Translations under genes and position numbers: made by a program
IMG/VR virus record: IMGVR_UViG_3300006641_004726
Coordinates: 1 to 53,015 of that record
Length of the DNA: 53,015 nucleotides
Reading direction: 5' to 3' (one strand)
From: a virus
Notes under the pieces: generated by a model
What the model saw: only the letters and a program-made list of their open reading frames with translations
What the model was told of the DNA's origin: nothing
Databases searched by the model: none
Shown: positions 1 through 9,247 of the stretch, piece by piece
Layout: each line of letters starts with the position of its first letter
Position numbering within the stretch: the first letter of the stretch is position 1

Positions 1-648
1 CTTCCTGTTCGAGGAGATGATGACCTGACCAGCTTTGCCGGCCTGCTCGATGTGGGAGTCGATCAGGGCGTTGGCGTCCTGGATCGCCATCCAGAGCTTG
101 GCGTTGTTGACGTTGATCGCCGCGCCGTCGTCGATGTTCGTGAGTTGGATGGCCTCCTTCAGGCCATAGGCCATGATGAAGTCGTCCGGTGTCGCATTCC
201 GAGGATCAGGGTTGCGATTCTGGTACGGGAAGCCGTAGCCACCGATTGTGTGGCCGAGGTTCGACTGCTGGACCCAGCCGTTAGCGTTCTCGTCGTACGC
301 CACCTTGTTGGTGGCGGGCACACGATGAAAGGCGCGTACGGCCGCCCGTTTGAGGGTGGTCGCAGTCGCGCCAGCGGGCGTCGGCCCTCTCAGGCAGACA
401 TTCAGGTTGGTAGGAGGCTCATAGCTGACGAACACCTCATCGAGCTGGCTCAGGTTCTCAGCCAGTCCCAGAGCGACTACCGTGTCGCTCGAATAGAGCA
501 TCGTCGAGATGACGACTTGGCCGTAGTTCACGGTCCACGCCGTGATAGGCACTACGACATTGGTGTCGAGAGGCTCGGTGAAATAGATGAGCAGAGTTCG
601 TTGGTTCGTGACCTCGATCTGACTGACTTGTGGAGTGAGCACGGACAC
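1..648 (-). CDS. Partial virion/baseplate-region protein, Ig-like N-terminus (runs off the left edge)
   Basis: An open frame runs from a GTG at 648 to the window edge with no stop (216 codons), so the C-terminus is missing. The N-terminus (VSVLTPQVSQIEVTNQRTLL, then IYFTEPLDT) has the look of an Ig-like/SbsA-type beta domain. It resembles the N-termini of the proteins at 5653-6594 and 6594-7745 (hydrophobic strand, then a [EF]xxP motif). No ATG lies near the frame start. The GTG at 648 follows a weak AGAAGAA, and a second in-frame GTG is at 642. A GGGGTAAAAC motif lies 17 bases upstream. Its place at the end of the baseplate run suggests a virion role. No specific function is recognised. Confidence 0.7.
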   Translation of the reverse strand, partial: MSVLTPQVSQIEVTNQRTLLIYFTEPLDTNVVVPITAWTVNYGQVVISTMLYSSDTVVALGLAENLSQLDEVFVSYEPPTNLNVCLRGPTPAGATATTLKRAAVRAFHRVPATNKVAYDENANGWVQQSNLGHTIGGYGFPYQNRNPDPRNATPDDFIMAYGLKEAIQLTNIDDGAAINVNNAKLWMAIQDANALIDSHIEQAGKAGQVIISSNRK

Positions 649-665
649 ACTTCTTCTGTGAGTGT

Positions 666-675
666 GTTTTACCCC
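666..675 (-). promoter_or_regulatory. GGGTAAAAC motif copy 1, putative late promoter
   Basis: Minus strand reads GGGGTAAAAC, spanning the TAA stop of the gene that ends at 669 and lying 17 bases before the start of the partial gene at 648. One of eight copies in the window, each just upstream of a gene. Confidence 0.45.
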
Positions 676-1211
676 TCTCCGGGGACCCACTGTGGGGTCT
701 TGACCAGGTACGGATCGTAGTGTCCACCGAGAGGGAGGAACCGCTCAGACTGCCAGAATGCGATCGGATCTTTCACCACACGGAAGACGATCCCACGCCC
801 GGGCCGATACAGGCAGTTGGTGAGGTAGTTGAGACCGAGGCGGATCGGCCAGTCGTCCCTCCAGTTATAGTTCTGCCATGCCACGATGGTGATGAGCTTG
901 TCCTGAACCTCATACTCGATCGAGGCCACCTCGTTGTTGAACAGCTCGTGCTTGTTGCCCGGTGGCTCGTCGAAGAGCTTGATCTTGAGAGAACGGAACT
1001 GAGTGGGCACGGCCGTGTCAGCGGGCTTGCTGTAGTAGCCGGCGAGGATCCCCTCGGTGACGAGAGGGAAGTCCTCCACGTAGGTGTAGGCCGGGTAGTA
1101 CTCGTCAGGGTCGTACACGGCGAAGCCCGTGGCGAACTCTGTCACCTCGTACTCGAGGACGTCCTCGTAGTACCACTGCTGAGTGTAGCGGCTGGGCTTG
1201 CGAATGGCCAT
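669..1211 (-). CDS. Virion-region protein, unknown function (180 aa)
   Basis: The open frame extends further upstream, but the start was placed at ATG 1211 (MAIRKPSRYTQQ) because the upstream part overlaps the next gene out of frame and is low-complexity Arg-rich shadow sequence. The start lies 2 bases after the stop of the gene at 1214-1891. The protein is rich in Tyr, Trp and acidic residues (YYEDVLEYEV, ILAGYYSKP, AWQNYNWRDDWPIRLGLNYL), as is common for baseplate components. It ends in a TAA that is part of a GGGGTAAAAC motif. It is probably cotranscribed with the baseplate genes. No family recognised. Confidence 0.75.
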   Translation of the reverse strand: MAIRKPSRYTQQWYYEDVLEYEVTEFATGFAVYDPDEYYPAYTYVEDFPLVTEGILAGYYSKPADTAVPTQFRSLKIKLFDEPPGNKHELFNNEVASIEYEVQDKLITIVAWQNYNWRDDWPIRLGLNYLTNCLYRPGRGIVFRVVKDPIAFWQSERFLPLGGHYDPYLVKTPQWVPGEG

Positions 1212-1213
1212 AG

Positions 1214-1891
1214 TTAGGTCGTAGCGTGAGTATCGTCGTGCACCGTGTATTCGGCGTCTCCATCGGAGTCCGGATCCTGGGAGTCGTGAATGTGAAGGCG
1301 ATCCATGAGGTTCACCCACTTGTAGCCGCCAGATCTCTTCAAGCAGACCGTACACCAGTCCATCCCATCGAAACCATTCAGCTCCACAATGGCAAGACCA
1401 GCGTTCTCCTCGTTGCACGGCGGCATCTCACCGCTGCCGTAGCATGGGAGACGCACCATGGTTCCGGTGTTTGGCTGCTTGGTCTTCTCGGTGAGTACGC
1501 CCTCGTCCCAGAGGACGTCGTCGAGGACCGCGTACTGATACTGGCCGTCAGTGGCGTTGATGTTCACGCGCAGCCCTATCAGACGCTTCGGCTGCTTGCC
1601 CTTGAAAGCTGGCTTGCAGTCGACCCAGTGGCTGATGGTCTGCTTCCCCTCACGTTTCCCGTAGGAGTTGGAACCCTCGATCTGGGGCTTCTTCGGGTTC
1701 ATGTCGTCGAACACGACCTTGACCCGACCGCGCTCCTCAGGGTCGTCCACATCGACGATTGTGCCGCGAATGGTTCCTTTTGGGCCTGCGGCTGTGCTGT
1801 TGATTGCGTCCTGGTTTGCGTGGTAGCTAGCCAGGGCCTGAACCAGGGGGTTCGTCTCGAGTTTCGGCCTAGACGCATTGCCTGAGAACAT
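1214..1891 (-). CDS. Baseplate hub/spike-type protein with OB-fold-like domain
   Basis: 225 aa. Residues about 38-60 (RGTIVDVDDPEERGRVKVVF) match the OB-fold strand pattern found at the start of contractile-tail spike and hub proteins (gpV/gp5/VgrG type: G-x-V-x-x-x-x-DP-x-x-x-GRV-x-V). The C-terminal part is Cys-rich (CYGSGEMPPC, WCTVC) and acidic, with HIHDSQDPDSDGD, possibly metal-binding. The start is ATG 1891, 2 bases after the preceding stop. In the cell it would be assembled at the tail tip. The family call is inference from the motif. The rest is unassigned. Confidence 0.55.
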   Translation of the reverse strand: MFSGNASRPKLETNPLVQALASYHANQDAINSTAAGPKGTIRGTIVDVDDPEERGRVKVVFDDMNPKKPQIEGSNSYGKREGKQTISHWVDCKPAFKGKQPKRLIGLRVNINATDGQYQYAVLDDVLWDEGVLTEKTKQPNTGTMVRLPCYGSGEMPPCNEENAGLAIVELNGFDGMDWCTVCLKRSGGYKWVNLMDRLHIHDSQDPDSDGDAEYTVHDDTHATT

Positions 1892-1893
1892 AA

Positions 1894-2265
1894 TCAGCCT
1901 CGACGATCGGATCCACGGCGGCCTCGTGCGACACGAGCCACCTTATGCTGGGGTTTGGGAGCAGCCGCGGTGTGGACGGTTGGAGGAATGTAGCCCGTCT
2001 CCTTAGCAGGGTGGCGAACCTCCTGCTTGTAGAAGCCCGGGTCGAAGAAGTCCGCGACACCCTTCTCTTCCTCAGCCTTCTGCAAAGCCTCAAATGTGTC
2101 AGCAGCAGCCATGGCCAGGAAGACCTCGATGGCTTTCTCCTCCTCTTCAGGAGTCTCCTCAGCTTGGACCTCAGCCTCGCGTTCGGCTGCCACTTCGAGC
2201 ATCTCCTCGTGGGTTGGCTCGGGGTTGGATTGGGTTGTCGATGGGCGACGGCGACGTGTAGCCAT
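1894..2265 (-). CDS. Acidic coiled-coil protein, unknown (123 aa)
   Basis: Basic N-terminus (MATRRRRPS), then a long Glu/Ala-rich stretch (about residues 18-75) predicted to be helical or coiled coil, then a Pro/Ala linker and a basic Arg/Gly-rich tail (VARVARGRRGSDRRG). The charge layout resembles small phage assembly or chaperone proteins and the protein at 27331-27822 (MATRKRRARN, then Glu/Ala/Pro-rich). ATG 2265 follows the upstream stop directly (TGACATG). Function unknown. Confidence 0.75.
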   Translation of the reverse strand: MATRRRRPSTTQSNPEPTHEEMLEVAAEREAEVQAEETPEEEEKAIEVFLAMAAADTFEALQKAEEEKGVADFFDPGFYKQEVRHPAKETGYIPPTVHTAAAPKPQHKVARVARGRRGSDRRG

Positions 2266-2266
2266 G

Positions 2267-5200
2267 TCAGTTCAGTACGTATAGTGTTTGGTTCTCGACC
2301 AGTGGTTCGCGCCAGGCGACGTCCTGGCTCTGGTCGAAGAAACCGTCCTCGGCGGCGGCGAGGTCGGCGGCGAAATAGGCGTAGCCCACTTTGCAGTTGT
2401 TGGGGTTTTCATCGTAGCTCACATCGCTCTCGGGACAGAGAGGAGGGAACTTGTAGATGCTGGCGTCCCACACCGGAGCAGCGACCGGTATGACAGATTT
2501 TATCCTAAGATCGCGCTCGAGGAAGCCGGAAAGATACCCAGTGCCTGTAGGTTCAACGTAGACGCCTCTCCAGTCTCCAGAAGGAAACACCTGTCGGTAA
2601 TGTAGTGGCTCGTACTCGGCTATGTCGGCTTGGGCCCACTGGTCTCCCTGGATCTGAGGAGTATAGTCGAAATCAGCGTCTGAGTATTCCCCGACATTTG
2701 GCGTTGCTGAGAAGAAGTTGGAGAGGACAGAGATTCCCTCCACATCTGAGTAGATGAAAGGTTCGCTGTAGAGCACTGTTCCAACCGATGGGTCTTGCCG
2801 TTTGAAGATGACTTCTTCAAAGATCTGCGGAGTCTGTAGATTTGATGGGCATTCCATCTCTTTGAGGGCTCCAGACGTCCCGGCATAGGTGAAGTCCTGG
2901 ACTGAGGCCTGGGACTGCGACCACTTGACCCCGTCTCTCCCGTACTCCGAGGGAAGTCGGATGAAAGATCTGGTCCAGTCCTCGTCACCAGGGCCATTAT
3001 TGGAGTCGGCTCTGAGAGGATTGGCGTAGGCTTTTGTCGCTATGGTTTTCTCATCGCAAACCTCGAGAGACTCAGTGCGCCAAGGCCTCAGCACGCTCCC
3101 CGCATTTTGCACTGCGGGAGCAATGAAGAACCTCGTATTAGAGAACACCCTGTCGGTGATGGACACTGGAGGGTAAACAATCGCACTTGGGCCTACCCAG
3201 AGGGATGGCTGACTCTGGACCCCAGCTGGAGATAGAGCCTCGTAGTGGAAGATGTACGCGCATTCGAAGACGTCGATCTCGTACCAGATTGTGTAGTCTT
3301 CCGTTGAGTAGTGGACACTGGGCTCAAGTGCCACAAACTCGTCCGTGACATAGACGGTGAGCACTGTGAAGTCGGGTATTGGATTGGGATACTCTGAGAA
3401 CGGCCACCCGGTGTCGTACACAAGCGAAGAGTCCCAGTTGACCTCCACCCACGCCGGGTTGAAAGTGAGACCTTCATAGTACATCGCTATGCCCGGGGTT
3501 ACCGGATCTTGCCACAGATCACCATTGTCTAGATTACACGAACCAGTGGTTAGGACGGGCTTGAGGGGGAAATAGTCGCAGTCCGGAGTCCCTAGCTGAC
3601 AGGGAGAGATCGGAGCATCGATCTCGATCCACACTTTGTTGCGGTCACCGTCGAGGTAGAGCACTGAGAGCGCACCGACTTCGTTGTTCCAATAATAGTC
3701 CCCGACCTTTGCCAATGCAGGCGGTGAGTCACCAACGTAGATCTGCTTACCAGTCACCTGGTGGAGCATCCAATCGAAGTTGATTGGCTCTCTTACCGGC
3801 TCAAGGAACAGTGCCTCCTGCTCGTTGAAACCGTGGATGTCCAACGAGTCAAAGCACAGGTCCAGGGGTCTTGCTCCGCCCTTCGCCCCCCATGCTCCCC
3901 TGAAGTTGTTGAGGACTCCGAGCTCGTCGTAGGGGATTGATGTGACCTCCTCAGGGCGAGCCTTGAAGTCGTTACTGATGTCTATGGTGCTCTGAGTCGT
4001 GCCATTCACCGACAGGACCGTGATCCTGGGCACGAAATACTCACCCTCATCCGTGAGCGCCGTGTAAGTGACGTACAGATACCCGCCATCCACACTCCAG
4101 TTGATTGCGTAGCTCGGGGTTTGGTAGACTTGCGGGATGACTCGGCCGTCAACCAGAACCTCAAGGTTGGAGTTGTATGCTGGTGTGAAGATGGACTGGA
4201 AGAGAGACTGGTTGAAGAACTCGACCTCGTACCATTCCGGGTCGGTGACAAACGGGTCATTGTAGTAGAACCCATCGTCTTCTAGCGTGCCGTTGTAGAT
4301 CCAGAACCCGTCTTCGAGGTAGCTCGGGTAGTGGATGTGGAAGTTGTCTGGGTCGAACAGGTACAGACCTTGAACGTTCTGGGACGAGGGGTCAATGTAG
4401 AAGAACCCATCGATGATCCCGTTCGGGAAGAAGTAGTAAAAGTCTTGGAGACGGTAGCCTGCGTCCCAGACGTACGTGCGTCCAGTGGGGTCCTGCCAGA
4501 TGTTTCCTGGGGTGTAGTCGTAAACAACAGGAGGCGGAGCCGCGCTCCCTTTGAGTGCGATGGCAGTTCCTGCGGTGCCAACACTGACCCACTGGCCGCC
4601 GTTTAAGGCGTAGACGGTCTGAGAACCAGCGTCGAACCAAAGCGGGTTGTCTCCTAGTGGGGTGTTGTCGCCCACATGGAGGCGTGTGCCCAAGGAGTAG
4701 TTGAGACCTGCGGTGTCATAAGATTTGCTGATCTTGTAGACGTCTAGGATTGGGTTGAAGCCCTGCCCAGCCTGACCCCAGTCTGAGGGGTCTGTCCACT
4801 GAATAACCTGAATCTCCGCAGTCGCAATCGACTTCTTGGACTGTGACGCGTAGGCCCAGACGAGAAACAGACTGTTTCCAATCGCTTCAGGTGGAACATA
4901 CAGCTGCCACAGTCCCTTCGATTCGATCCACTCACACTCGACCCACGGTACGAACGAGACATTGTCAATCGAAAGGTAAACCGCACGGTCGAAGTAGTAG
5001 TAGGAACCGCCGTAGAACTGGAGGTTCTTGTACGGGACCAGAATGTTGTTCTGCGAGAATGGCGACAGAACCAGGTCGTAGTAGTCGTAGAACTGGGTGG
5101 TTCGAGTCAGGTTGCCAGTCGAGCACCGGAAGTCGGCGTCACCACTAGCGTAGGCCTCAGCGCGGTAGAAGGGGAATGGCCTATTCTGTGGGCAGTCCAC

Positions 5201-5653
5201 CTTGACGGCCGCGCCTCCCTCGAGGAGGGAGAGAATCTCCGCGCTGAGGGTTCCGACGTTGACTGCGAGGCGTGTGCCGTCTGCTTCCTCAGTGACTTCA
5301 TAGATGTAGGCTTGACGGTCGCCGATGATGACTCGCTGCCCCACCTCGATGTTCGGCTTGAACTCGGTGACGAGAACATTCTCCCAGCTGCGAATCTCAA
5401 GCAGCCTGAGGAGCGTGTAGCCGTTGTAGACGCCGAAGGTCCCACCGAGGATGGCTCGCTTCTGGTGGACAGTCTGTGGGAGGTTCGTCCAGTAGTTCTG
5501 CCCAGACCAGCCCAGAGCTTGGGCGACCCAGTCCAACTGCTGGTTGACGCGATCGGTCGCCTGGACGATGGCAGTCTGCTGCTCGTCAGAGACGAAAGTC
5601 GGAAGCTCATCCCGGAGCTCGAACTGTTCTGGGCTGAAAACTGGCTTTGCCAT
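2267..5653 (-). CDS. Large virion protein with GDxWxDP-type modules
   Basis: 1128 aa. The N-terminal 100 residues are helical (IVQATDRVNQQLDWVAQALG). The rest is aromatic, beta-rich sequence with repeated modules around G[ND][IL]WQDP near residues 385 and 710, and VGDYYWNNEVGALSVLYLDG near 650. Such 'GDLWWdtdtG-LYVYY' modules occur in phage tail fibre and virion proteins as small surface-exposed domains. Start ATG 5653 overlaps the preceding stop (TGATG), so translation is probably coupled. The length and the position downstream of the baseplate J-like gene fit a peripheral baseplate or fibre protein. The exact role is not assigned. Confidence 0.7.
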   Translation of the reverse strand: MAKPVFSPEQFELRDELPTFVSDEQQTAIVQATDRVNQQLDWVAQALGWSGQNYWTNLPQTVHQKRAILGGTFGVYNGYTLLRLLEIRSWENVLVTEFKPNIEVGQRVIIGDRQAYIYEVTEEADGTRLAVNVGTLSAEILSLLEGGAAVKVDCPQNRPFPFYRAEAYASGDADFRCSTGNLTRTTQFYDYYDLVLSPFSQNNILVPYKNLQFYGGSYYYFDRAVYLSIDNVSFVPWVECEWIESKGLWQLYVPPEAIGNSLFLVWAYASQSKKSIATAEIQVIQWTDPSDWGQAGQGFNPILDVYKISKSYDTAGLNYSLGTRLHVGDNTPLGDNPLWFDAGSQTVYALNGGQWVSVGTAGTAIALKGSAAPPPVVYDYTPGNIWQDPTGRTYVWDAGYRLQDFYYFFPNGIIDGFFYIDPSSQNVQGLYLFDPDNFHIHYPSYLEDGFWIYNGTLEDDGFYYNDPFVTDPEWYEVEFFNQSLFQSIFTPAYNSNLEVLVDGRVIPQVYQTPSYAINWSVDGGYLYVTYTALTDEGEYFVPRITVLSVNGTTQSTIDISNDFKARPEEVTSIPYDELGVLNNFRGAWGAKGGARPLDLCFDSLDIHGFNEQEALFLEPVREPINFDWMLHQVTGKQIYVGDSPPALAKVGDYYWNNEVGALSVLYLDGDRNKVWIEIDAPISPCQLGTPDCDYFPLKPVLTTGSCNLDNGDLWQDPVTPGIAMYYEGLTFNPAWVEVNWDSSLVYDTGWPFSEYPNPIPDFTVLTVYVTDEFVALEPSVHYSTEDYTIWYEIDVFECAYIFHYEALSPAGVQSQPSLWVGPSAIVYPPVSITDRVFSNTRFFIAPAVQNAGSVLRPWRTESLEVCDEKTIATKAYANPLRADSNNGPGDEDWTRSFIRLPSEYGRDGVKWSQSQASVQDFTYAGTSGALKEMECPSNLQTPQIFEEVIFKRQDPSVGTVLYSEPFIYSDVEGISVLSNFFSATPNVGEYSDADFDYTPQIQGDQWAQADIAEYEPLHYRQVFPSGDWRGVYVEPTGTGYLSGFLERDLRIKSVIPVAAPVWDASIYKFPPLCPESDVSYDENPNNCKVGYAYFAADLAAAEDGFFDQSQDVAWREPLVENQTLYVLN

Positions 5654-6594
5654 CAGGGGTTGGGTGCGTTATAGGTGAACGGAAGCTCTTTGTAGATTTG
5701 CAGCTGGGCGTCAGCAGGGAAGCCGAACTGGGCTTCAGGAGAGAGATTACCGGTCGGGCTGGCCACGCCTGGGAACTGCCAGGGCACGACACCGTCGGCA
5801 AAGACGTTGTTGCCGAAGACCCACAGTTGGACTTTACCTCTCCAGCGTGGGTAGAGGTCAATCCAACCCCCGCAGGTGTCCCAACCTGTTTGTGTGCCTG
5901 CAGAGATGACATTGTTTAGGATGGAGACCTCGGGGAACGGGTACGGAGGGAAGTCGGGAGTCTTGGTCTGAGTCAGAGGGATGCCAAACTGACTGAAGGA
6001 GTAGTAGAAGGGAGGCTCCCAAACGAAAGGAATGCCCTGAGCCTCCTGGTCTGGCTTCCAGGTGAAGTTGAGCCACATATAGAAGTTGCCACCGGACCAC
6101 ATGTCGTCGGGGATAGCCATGCTGTTGAGCCAAGGCCCGATGTTCAGTCCAATCTGAGGGGCCACGTTGTCTGGGCAGATGGCTGACTGCGGAATGACAC
6201 CTTGCGACCAGCCGTTGACACGAAGTGTGGGCGTATTGCCGAAGTAGGGGAGCAGGGTGGCGTTGTAGATGTCGAAGTCTTCGCCGATCTTGAGGTCCAC
6301 CTCATTGCCGAAGATGTCTTGAATGTTGCCGATCTTTGCGTAGACTCCCAGAGCCCCGTCAGCAAAGGGACTGACTTGGACCGTGTAGCTCAGCTGGTCA
6401 GGCACGTACTGGATTGGAGCCACAGCCATCTGGCCGAAGATCTCATTCGGGCGAGTCGGGCTCTTGCCGTAGAAGACCAGTTTGAAGTCCTCGGTCACGA
6501 CGACGGGGTGATCAAACTGCTGCACGATCGTCATGACCTGTGGCCACGACCCGACCTGTGCTTCAGTTACGGTGGTTGAGAGAAGGGTGGCCAT
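5653..6594 (-). CDS. Baseplate-region virion protein, paralogue of the next gene (313 aa)
   Basis: Beta-rich protein. It shares features with the adjacent 6594-7745 product: an N-terminal strand pattern, a VSPF-[AM]-x-G-x-L motif near residues 95-105, a W/G/P-rich middle (WSGGNFYMWLNF versus WEGGNFWYWQ), and a similar C-terminal ending (LQIYKELPFTYNAPNP versus LIQVYYQLNYLYTSAAPVP). This points to an old tandem duplication. Start ATG 6594 overlaps the preceding stop (TAATG), and its own stop overlaps the next start. Likely a virion protein in the same operon. Function unknown. Confidence 0.75.
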   Translation of the reverse strand: MATLLSTTVTEAQVGSWPQVMTIVQQFDHPVVVTEDFKLVFYGKSPTRPNEIFGQMAVAPIQYVPDQLSYTVQVSPFADGALGVYAKIGNIQDIFGNEVDLKIGEDFDIYNATLLPYFGNTPTLRVNGWSQGVIPQSAICPDNVAPQIGLNIGPWLNSMAIPDDMWSGGNFYMWLNFTWKPDQEAQGIPFVWEPPFYYSFSQFGIPLTQTKTPDFPPYPFPEVSILNNVISAGTQTGWDTCGGWIDLYPRWRGKVQLWVFGNNVFADGVVPWQFPGVASPTGNLSPEAQFGFPADAQLQIYKELPFTYNAPNP

Positions 6595-7745
6595 TAGGGA
6601 ACAGGTGCGGCGGACGTATAGAGGTAGTTGAGTTGGTAATAGACTTGGATGAGCATTGGAACAGGGTCAGTGGGTTTTGCCAACCGCCACGGAGCCAAGC
6701 AATTATTGTTCACAGAGGAAGCCACTTGGTTGGTCCAGGTTGCGGGCATGTCTTTTAGGGGGTCACCGTTGTAAGGGTTCGCCATAATCCAGCTCTCAAA
6801 GCGACCGATGGCTGAGTTCCTGCCTGAACCCTGGGTCGAGGAGCCGGTCCCGTAGTAAGGGCATGGCCAATAACCATGGTCGAGATTAGCATTCCCACCT
6901 CGAGTGTTGGAGGCCAGTTTGCTCCCGTAGCTGTTTGTTATTGTAGTGTAGTTAAACTCAGCTGTATAGGCAGGGAGCTGAGTAGAAGTAACGTCCTGTC
7001 CACCAAGGCCACAGAAAGTGTATCCGGGTGGTCCGGAGCAGGTTCGAGTGTCGTTCGTACTGTAATAGGGTCCGTAAGGGTAGCTCAAAGGGATAGGACC
7101 ATAACGGCAACCTGCTGCCTGCCAGTACCAAAAGTTACCCCCTTCCCAAGGTAGGAGAGGCTCTACAGGGAAGTCGTTGGTATGGCCAATGATAATGCTT
7201 GCTCCGGTCCATTTATTGCTCTGGGCCACTCCGGTGCAAGTCCACGGGTTGCGAATCCTGGGCAGACCGCGTAGGGGCTGGTTGTAGTCGATGCTTGTGG
7301 TGTCCGTTGGCTTCATCGCGCTGTAGTAGGCAGTGCAGCGGACGCTGTTGAAGATGCCAGGAGCGAGGAGCGCAGACCAGTCTCCCAGGGTCCCGTCAGC
7401 GGCGGTGGCGACCAGAACGAGCGGCTTGTTCCACGACTGGTTCGAGATGCGCAGAGTCCCGTTCATGAAGGGAGACACCTGAAACGACATCTGCATCGTT
7501 GTCGGGCTGAGCATCAGCACGTCTTTTCGCTGGACGAGAGTCTGACCGAGGAAGACTTGTGTAGGGGTGTTCCCATTGTCGACCGGATCGTAGCCCGTAA
7601 TCGTGATGCCCGGAACATCCTCGGTCTCGAAGATGAGATTCGTGATCTCAAAAGACTGAATGGGCTTGCTCCACTCGATGGTGATGACAATCCTCTGGGG
7701 GTAGATGGCGTAAGTGGCGTTGACGGTGACGTTAACGATCCTCAT
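6594..7745 (-). CDS. Baseplate-region virion protein, paralogue of the 5653-6594 product (383 aa)
   Basis: The start is ATG 7745 (MRIVNVTVNATYAIYPQR), preceded by GGAG with 5-base spacing. A GTG at 7751 overlapping the upstream stop is an alternative. The N-terminal Ig-like strand (IVITIEWSKPIQSFEI) also resembles the partial protein at the left edge. It contains VSPFMNGTLRIS and a long Gly/Tyr/Pro-rich central region with several cysteines. The C-terminus resembles that of the downstream neighbour. No enzymatic motif was seen. Probably a structural tail or baseplate component. Confidence 0.75.
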   Translation of the reverse strand: MRIVNVTVNATYAIYPQRIVITIEWSKPIQSFEITNLIFETEDVPGITITGYDPVDNGNTPTQVFLGQTLVQRKDVLMLSPTTMQMSFQVSPFMNGTLRISNQSWNKPLVLVATAADGTLGDWSALLAPGIFNSVRCTAYYSAMKPTDTTSIDYNQPLRGLPRIRNPWTCTGVAQSNKWTGASIIIGHTNDFPVEPLLPWEGGNFWYWQAAGCRYGPIPLSYPYGPYYSTNDTRTCSGPPGYTFCGLGGQDVTSTQLPAYTAEFNYTTITNSYGSKLASNTRGGNANLDHGYWPCPYYGTGSSTQGSGRNSAIGRFESWIMANPYNGDPLKDMPATWTNQVASSVNNNCLAPWRLAKPTDPVPMLIQVYYQLNYLYTSAAPVP

Positions 7746-7747
7746 GG

Positions 7748-9247
7748 TCACTCCACTCCAATCGTGATGGCCGTGATCTCAGGATTACCTGGAACACTGA
7801 AGAACGAGACAGACGCATCGGACAGAGAAGTGTCCTCTGGCAGTGGCGGCGTGAATGAGACTGAGGCGCCAATGAAGAGTGTCTGGGTAGGCCGTGGTGG
7901 CTGGGGCGGATAGATCGGCCCCTCGTCGCTAACGTCTATGCCAACAGCCTCGAGGTCAAAGTAGGACGTCCTAAGGAGAGTGGGGGGAGCCATGAATCCC
8001 GGCGCGTACGTGTCCACCTTCGACTTCATCTCAGTCAGCTGTTTGTCCCAGTACTGAGTCAGCCAGTTGGCGACAGGCTCGTAGTCACGCGTGATGATGC
8101 TGCGTATGTCATCCTTCCACAGCTCACCTCCGGGCTTCCTTGCGATCTTGAAATTGTCGACGCTGATGATTGCGAGACGACAGAGAGTCTCATCGTCCGG
8201 AATGCGATTAGTGGGATAAATGCACACTTGAGCCCGAGCACGCGCCGTAGATGGGCGCGTCTCGATGAAGAGAACCCCAGAGACAGTCAGATCGTACGCA
8301 TTGACCTTTGTCCCGTCTGGCCACTCAAGCTTCCACGCTTTTTGAGGCACCATGTCAGTACCGAACTCCCAGTAGTATCCTGTGGTGTCTTTCTGCGCGG
8401 CGTTGGTCTGGACAAGAGCCCAGGGATTTTCAGGATTGTCGACGCCCACGTAGAGGGAGCAAGGCGGGACATCATTGAGGAGTTTGGTCCGGAGCTTAAT
8501 GGTGTTTAGTTTCCACGGGAATTTGGACGCCCACTCCACTGATGCGAGAATCGGCTGTTCATACTCAGGGATCCCCGGTTCCACACCGTTGTTCGGCCCT
8601 GGGACGCGGTTGATAAAATCAGTGTAGTTCTTCCACTCCAACCCGCGGCTTCCCGGCACAAAGAGATTCTGCCCTGGGAAGGGCCACGGGTTAGCCTCGT
8701 CCTCGCTTTGGTTGAAAGCACGAGAAGCGCTATCTGTGACGGTAAAGTCCTGGCCGGCGAGTGAGAAGTCGGCTACCTGGAAAGGCAGGGGCTCAGGCAA
8801 GTCGTCATACAGGAGCTGATACCCTACGAGATAGCGGCCGTCCTGAACGCCAAGCTGGCGCATGTCGATGAACATTTTGTAGACCGAGGTCGTTCCCTGC
8901 TCCCAGACAATAGCGCCATTCTCAATGAGCAGGACCTCGAGGTTTTCCGACTGGTTGACGTACAGTGAGCCTGGGCCAAACTGATCCCCACCAGGCGGAA
9001 TGAGCACGTAGCCGACACCTCCATCAGCGAAGAACTCCAATTGGTACTGCGCTGAGGCAGCAGGAAGCCTCCCATAGACTGGACGCCCACCAGGAACCCA
9101 CTGCGTAGGCTGAAGCTCCAGGTTTTTCACCGCCTTGTAGGGCGCTGAGAGGTACTGGGGCTTGTTGACTTGGGTCGTCGTCGTAATCTGAGGCGTCAAG
9201 CCAATTGTACCAGACGATGTTGGAATCGGTGTGAGTTCCTGGCTCAT
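7748..9247 (-). CDS. Baseplate-region protein downstream of J/gp6-like wedge protein (499 aa)
   Basis: It follows the baseplate J-like gene with an ATGA overlap (stop of that gene at 9244). In many contractile phages this is the slot of the next wedge protein (gpI/gp7 type), but I see no diagnostic motif. The N-terminal 50 residues are Thr/Gln-rich and probably extended. The middle is beta-rich (LEVLLIENGAIVWEQGTT, DGRYLVGYQLLYDDLP). A helical part near residues 380-420 (WLTQYWDKQLTEMKSKVDTY) is followed by a Pro-rich tail. Structural role inferred from context only. Confidence 0.7.
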   Translation of the reverse strand: MSQELTPIPTSSGTIGLTPQITTTTQVNKPQYLSAPYKAVKNLELQPTQWVPGGRPVYGRLPAASAQYQLEFFADGGVGYVLIPPGGDQFGPGSLYVNQSENLEVLLIENGAIVWEQGTTSVYKMFIDMRQLGVQDGRYLVGYQLLYDDLPEPLPFQVADFSLAGQDFTVTDSASRAFNQSEDEANPWPFPGQNLFVPGSRGLEWKNYTDFINRVPGPNNGVEPGIPEYEQPILASVEWASKFPWKLNTIKLRTKLLNDVPPCSLYVGVDNPENPWALVQTNAAQKDTTGYYWEFGTDMVPQKAWKLEWPDGTKVNAYDLTVSGVLFIETRPSTARARAQVCIYPTNRIPDDETLCRLAIISVDNFKIARKPGGELWKDDIRSIITRDYEPVANWLTQYWDKQLTEMKSKVDTYAPGFMAPPTLLRTSYFDLEAVGIDVSDEGPIYPPQPPRPTQTLFIGASVSFTPPLPEDTSLSDASVSFFSVPGNPEITAITIGVE

